Assembly (NCBI GenBank): GCA_000385875.2 | Contig: KK365185.1 | Coordinates: forward strand, 1-22,886 | Origin: Anncaliia algerae PRA339 | Lineage: Eukaryota > Microsporidia > Tubulinosematidae | DNA length: 22,886 nucleotides | Direction: 5' to 3' | Shown: piece after piece, positions 20,378 through 22,886 of the stretch | Layout: every line of letters begins with the position of its first letter | How positions within the stretch are numbered: position 1 is the first letter of the stretch | Translations under genes and position numbers: made by a program | Notes under the pieces: model-generated | Database searches by the model: none | Told to the model about the DNA's origin: nothing | What the model saw: only the letters and a program-made list of their open reading frames with translations

Positions 20378-21247
20378 AAAAAGTTTTTACAATTTTACTT
20401 AACTTTTACTTTACTTATATTGGTAGAGATGATAACTGCTGTTGTTTATATTAGGATGGTTATACAGGCTGTAAAAAGGATTGGAGTATTGGTATATCCT
20501 GCTATTGTTGATACTTCACTTGGATATTTGCTAGGAAATTTTTTGACATTTACATCATTATCATTTGCTGTTATTGCACAAAACCATTTCGCTTTAATAT
20601 TTTATTTCTATTTTTCTTTAAGCATCTTATTAAGTTTGTTTTGTTATGCTCCATTTTCCTATCGAGGATATCTACAATTCACTTATTTGTTTCCGAAGCT
20701 TTTTGAAGTAATCTTCGTATTTTATAATTCGGATTTATATTCACAAAAAATTTTATTTATACGAAATCGTAAGATTGGATCGGATCTAAAGTTAAAAAAA
20801 GTTTTAAATGTAAGTATAAAGCTAATTAGATACATATATTTAATGTTGTTGCACGAACAGTGGCTTATTTATACATAATTAGAAATATAATTATAACTAT
20901 TTTCTATACAAATACTTTAAAAATACCTTTCCCAGTCACTCTTTATACTTCATATTTTTCGTTCATTTTTATCGATTTATCAGCATCATTCTATGAAAAA
21001 TATGAAAATTTTATTTTAAAAACAATATCGAATCTATCAATATTGGCATTATTGATAATTAATATATTGTTTTTAGTTGAGCACAACAAATTCTTTGATA
21101 TGTAAGTAAAGTTTAATTAGTATCATTGTTATTTCAATTTCATTGGATTTAGTAAGACTAACTATATATTGGATCTCAAATATAAGGTTACAACTTAATT
21201 TTAATTGCGGCGCGAAACAATTTTTTGAAAGAACAGAAAAGATATAA
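20375..21247 (+). CDS. Array gene 5: multi-pass membrane protein, subfamily B, three exons
   Basis: Exons are 20375-20809, 20830-21101 and 21121-21247, with 20-nt and 19-nt introns, giving 277 residues, exactly the exon lengths of gene 4. Both introns are canonical. Hydrophobic segments lie near 6-26, 44-66, 71-92, 98-116, 155-172, 178-197 and 208-226, plus one in exon 3. Blocks are ILFIRNRKIGSDLKLKKVLN (126-145), ASFYEKYEN (about 197-205) and NFNCGAKQFFERTEK at the C terminus, ending in TAA. The MKKFLQFYLTF opening matches gene 4 and follows CCC. Near-identical stretches to gene 4, such as FVFYNSDLYSQKILF, show a recent duplication within subfamily B. It is the best reference copy for correcting gene 4. 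Function is unknown. Confidence 0.88.
20810..20829 (+). other. Intron 1 of array gene 5 (20 nt, phase 0)
   Basis: The sequence is GTAAGTATAAAGCTAATTAG. It contains CTAAT, the clearest branch-site-like string in the set, directly abutting the acceptor. Confidence 0.88.
21102..21120 (+). other. Intron 2 of array gene 5 (19 nt, phase 2)
   Basis: The sequence is GTAAGTAAAGTTTAATTAG. It splits an Ile codon (AT|T). Retention gives ATG TAA. Confidence 0.88.
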
Positions 21248-22886
21248 TAAGGAAAAAGTACTGAGTTCATATATCTTTGAGAATATCCTTGCATATCAAA
21301 TATAAAATCCTATAATTATTGAATTAGTTTAATGTATTTTATTGAAATTTGCTACAAACAAGAGTATCTAAGTAATTTTTTTGTTCAACTGTCATTTTTT
21401 AGATATTATCAATTTGAAAGGTTTAGATCATATGAATAAAAAATCTTACATAGAAGGTGGTCGTTTATTTATTCTGATTGAAAAAAAATTAGAACAACCA
21501 GGAACATTCATTCAATCCCATTATATGAATCGGTTTAAAGGCTATCAATAATTACTAATATTTAAGTAAATTTTGGCACTTATCTAATAGGTTATAATCT
21601 AATCAAAGATAACTACAATTTTTCCTTGATGAATTTTCTTTTCAGGTATGTTTTGTTTTAAGATTAAGTTAAACCTCCTGAGAAAAATAATTTGAGCATA
21701 ACTTGAGTAATTAAAAAAACTTTCATTCTTAAGAAAGATCTGTTTAATTTAAATATTTCATATAATGACATTATAGATATGAATATGGACATAATGGCAG
21801 AAATTATTGAATACATAAATATAAAGCAAAAAATAATGTGAATAAAGGCTTAAGTTTTAATAATTAAATTCCAGGGCCTTATAACTCTAGCAAAAGATCT
21901 TTAAAGGTTTTTTCTTAAATCATATCTTGTATGAAAGTCATCTCTTGCAAACGGGGAAATTATGCTTCACATTTTGTTTTTATTTTATTTTCATATTATA
22001 ATATATAGCTATGAGTTGACTTAGTTTTTAATATAAGACCAAAGGAACAACTTTCTTCTAAAAAATAGCTGATTTATCCTTCTAATATATATTGTCTAAC
22101 CCTAGAAAGTTTGCAAAATTTTTAGTAGTTTTTATATAATTCTTCATTAAAATCACGAGATTTCTTGCAAATATTTTCATTTAATTAAAAAAATATTTTG
22201 CCTCTAATCTGTAATTTAGTTATATATTTTTGAATTTAATCAGTATTTCATCTCTAATGAATAGTTTTAAATACATTTAGAAAAAAAAATAAAAGTCACA
22301 TTTTATCTCAAACACATGCATTCACATACGATAAAAAATTTACAAATTAAACTTTGCGATCCCCCAAATCCACCTGATTTTTTTATGAACCCTATTCCTT
22401 TTTAGTCAAAAAATTTACAAACTCCCATAGGACAATTTAAAAAGAATCTGACAACAAGTCAAGTTTCTTTGTAATACGATATATAAATTCTAATTGCATT
22501 TATATTAGTAATTTAATAATACATTTATAATTCTTTATACAATTTATTAAATAAAATATCAGTTGCTTTCTTTACATATTTTTTGAATTTGTAACAAATT
22601 TTAAACTCAAATCAAATATTAACTCAACTATTATACAAATTTGAGAACGGTTTAAATAGCAAAAAAACTATATAAAATTTAATATATTTATTTTAATTGT
22701 AAACCATGGAATAAAATCAAGTATCTTTATTAAGACAATGTTTCATATATATTTTTAATGAAATAAGAACATCTAATTCGTTAAATCTAACATTTAATCT
22801 AATTGAGTATATTTTGAAAATATTAAAAGAATATTAGGGCCTTTCTTTTGCGATTCTAAAGTAATTTTACAAATTTATATTTAATA
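21248..22886. other. Spacer right of array gene 5 to the window edge
   Basis: In this 1.6-kb region a 59-codon open frame (21372-21548, with an ATG at 21432; it includes GGRLFILIEKKLEQPG) ends at TAA. It is short and unrecognised, and its FILIEK string recurs in the relic downstream of gene 1. Further right I see A+T-rich sequence with AAAAAATTTACAAA repeated at about 22334 and 22409. No sixth array gene begins before the edge. Confidence 0.5.

Noticed and set aside
21073-21294. Minus-strand 73-codon ORF
   Set aside because: It is antisense to exons 2 and 3 of array gene 5.
1-22886. Bacterial-type features (ribosome binding sites, CRISPR arrays, rho-independent terminators)
   Set aside because: The window is eukaryotic; no regular repeat-spacer array is present and the T-runs are background.

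Overview
The window is very A+T-rich nuclear DNA from a small-genome eukaryote. A microsporidian, or a close relative with a low-density genome, fits best. The signs are: two intron-free core genes using the standard code (TAA and TGA stops, Gln written CAA/CAG); spliceosomal introns of only 19-20 nt with an invariant GTAAGT donor and a 3' end in which the branch-site-like TAAT runs straight into the acceptor AG; a CCC directly before the ATG of two genes, as described for microsporidian starts; and long spacers with few genes. The assignment is inference. A rozellid-type fungus or another reduced protist is not excluded, and a ciliate code was considered and rejected.

Layout. Left (1-3650): two minus-strand genes, a CAF1/POP2-type deadenylase of the CCR4-NOT complex (228-1037) and a 788-residue protein with an N-terminal membrane anchor and an SMP-type lipid-transfer domain (1284-3650). 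A 2.5-kb spacer follows.

From 6188 to the right edge everything recognisable is on the plus strand. It is a tandem array of five paralogous multi-pass membrane protein genes (6188-7045, 10400-11265, 14354-15207, 16889-17761, 20375-21247). Each is broken into three exons by two tiny introns; read as single open frames they look like unrelated small ORFs. Spliced, they give proteins of 272, 275, 271, 277 and 277 residues with about seven or eight hydrophobic segments. Exon 1 is exactly 435 nt in all five, exon 2 is 269 or 272 nt, exon 3 is 112-127 nt, and intron phases are 0 and 2 throughout. Genes 1-3 form subfamily A and genes 4-5 subfamily B. Four of the five share a TTTGACA-type element upstream, about 200 bp from the ATG in A (genes 2, 3) and about 101 bp in B (genes 4, 5). 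I recognise no known family.

The 1.7-3.4 kb spacers between array genes hold degraded coding-like stretches, the clearest at 12507-13662 and 7027-7677/8000-8323, plus a few inverted repeats. No tRNA, rRNA, CRISPR or intact transposon was seen. The picture is a conserved housekeeping block next to an expanding, lineage-specific membrane-protein array in decaying DNA; the array probably continues past the right edge.
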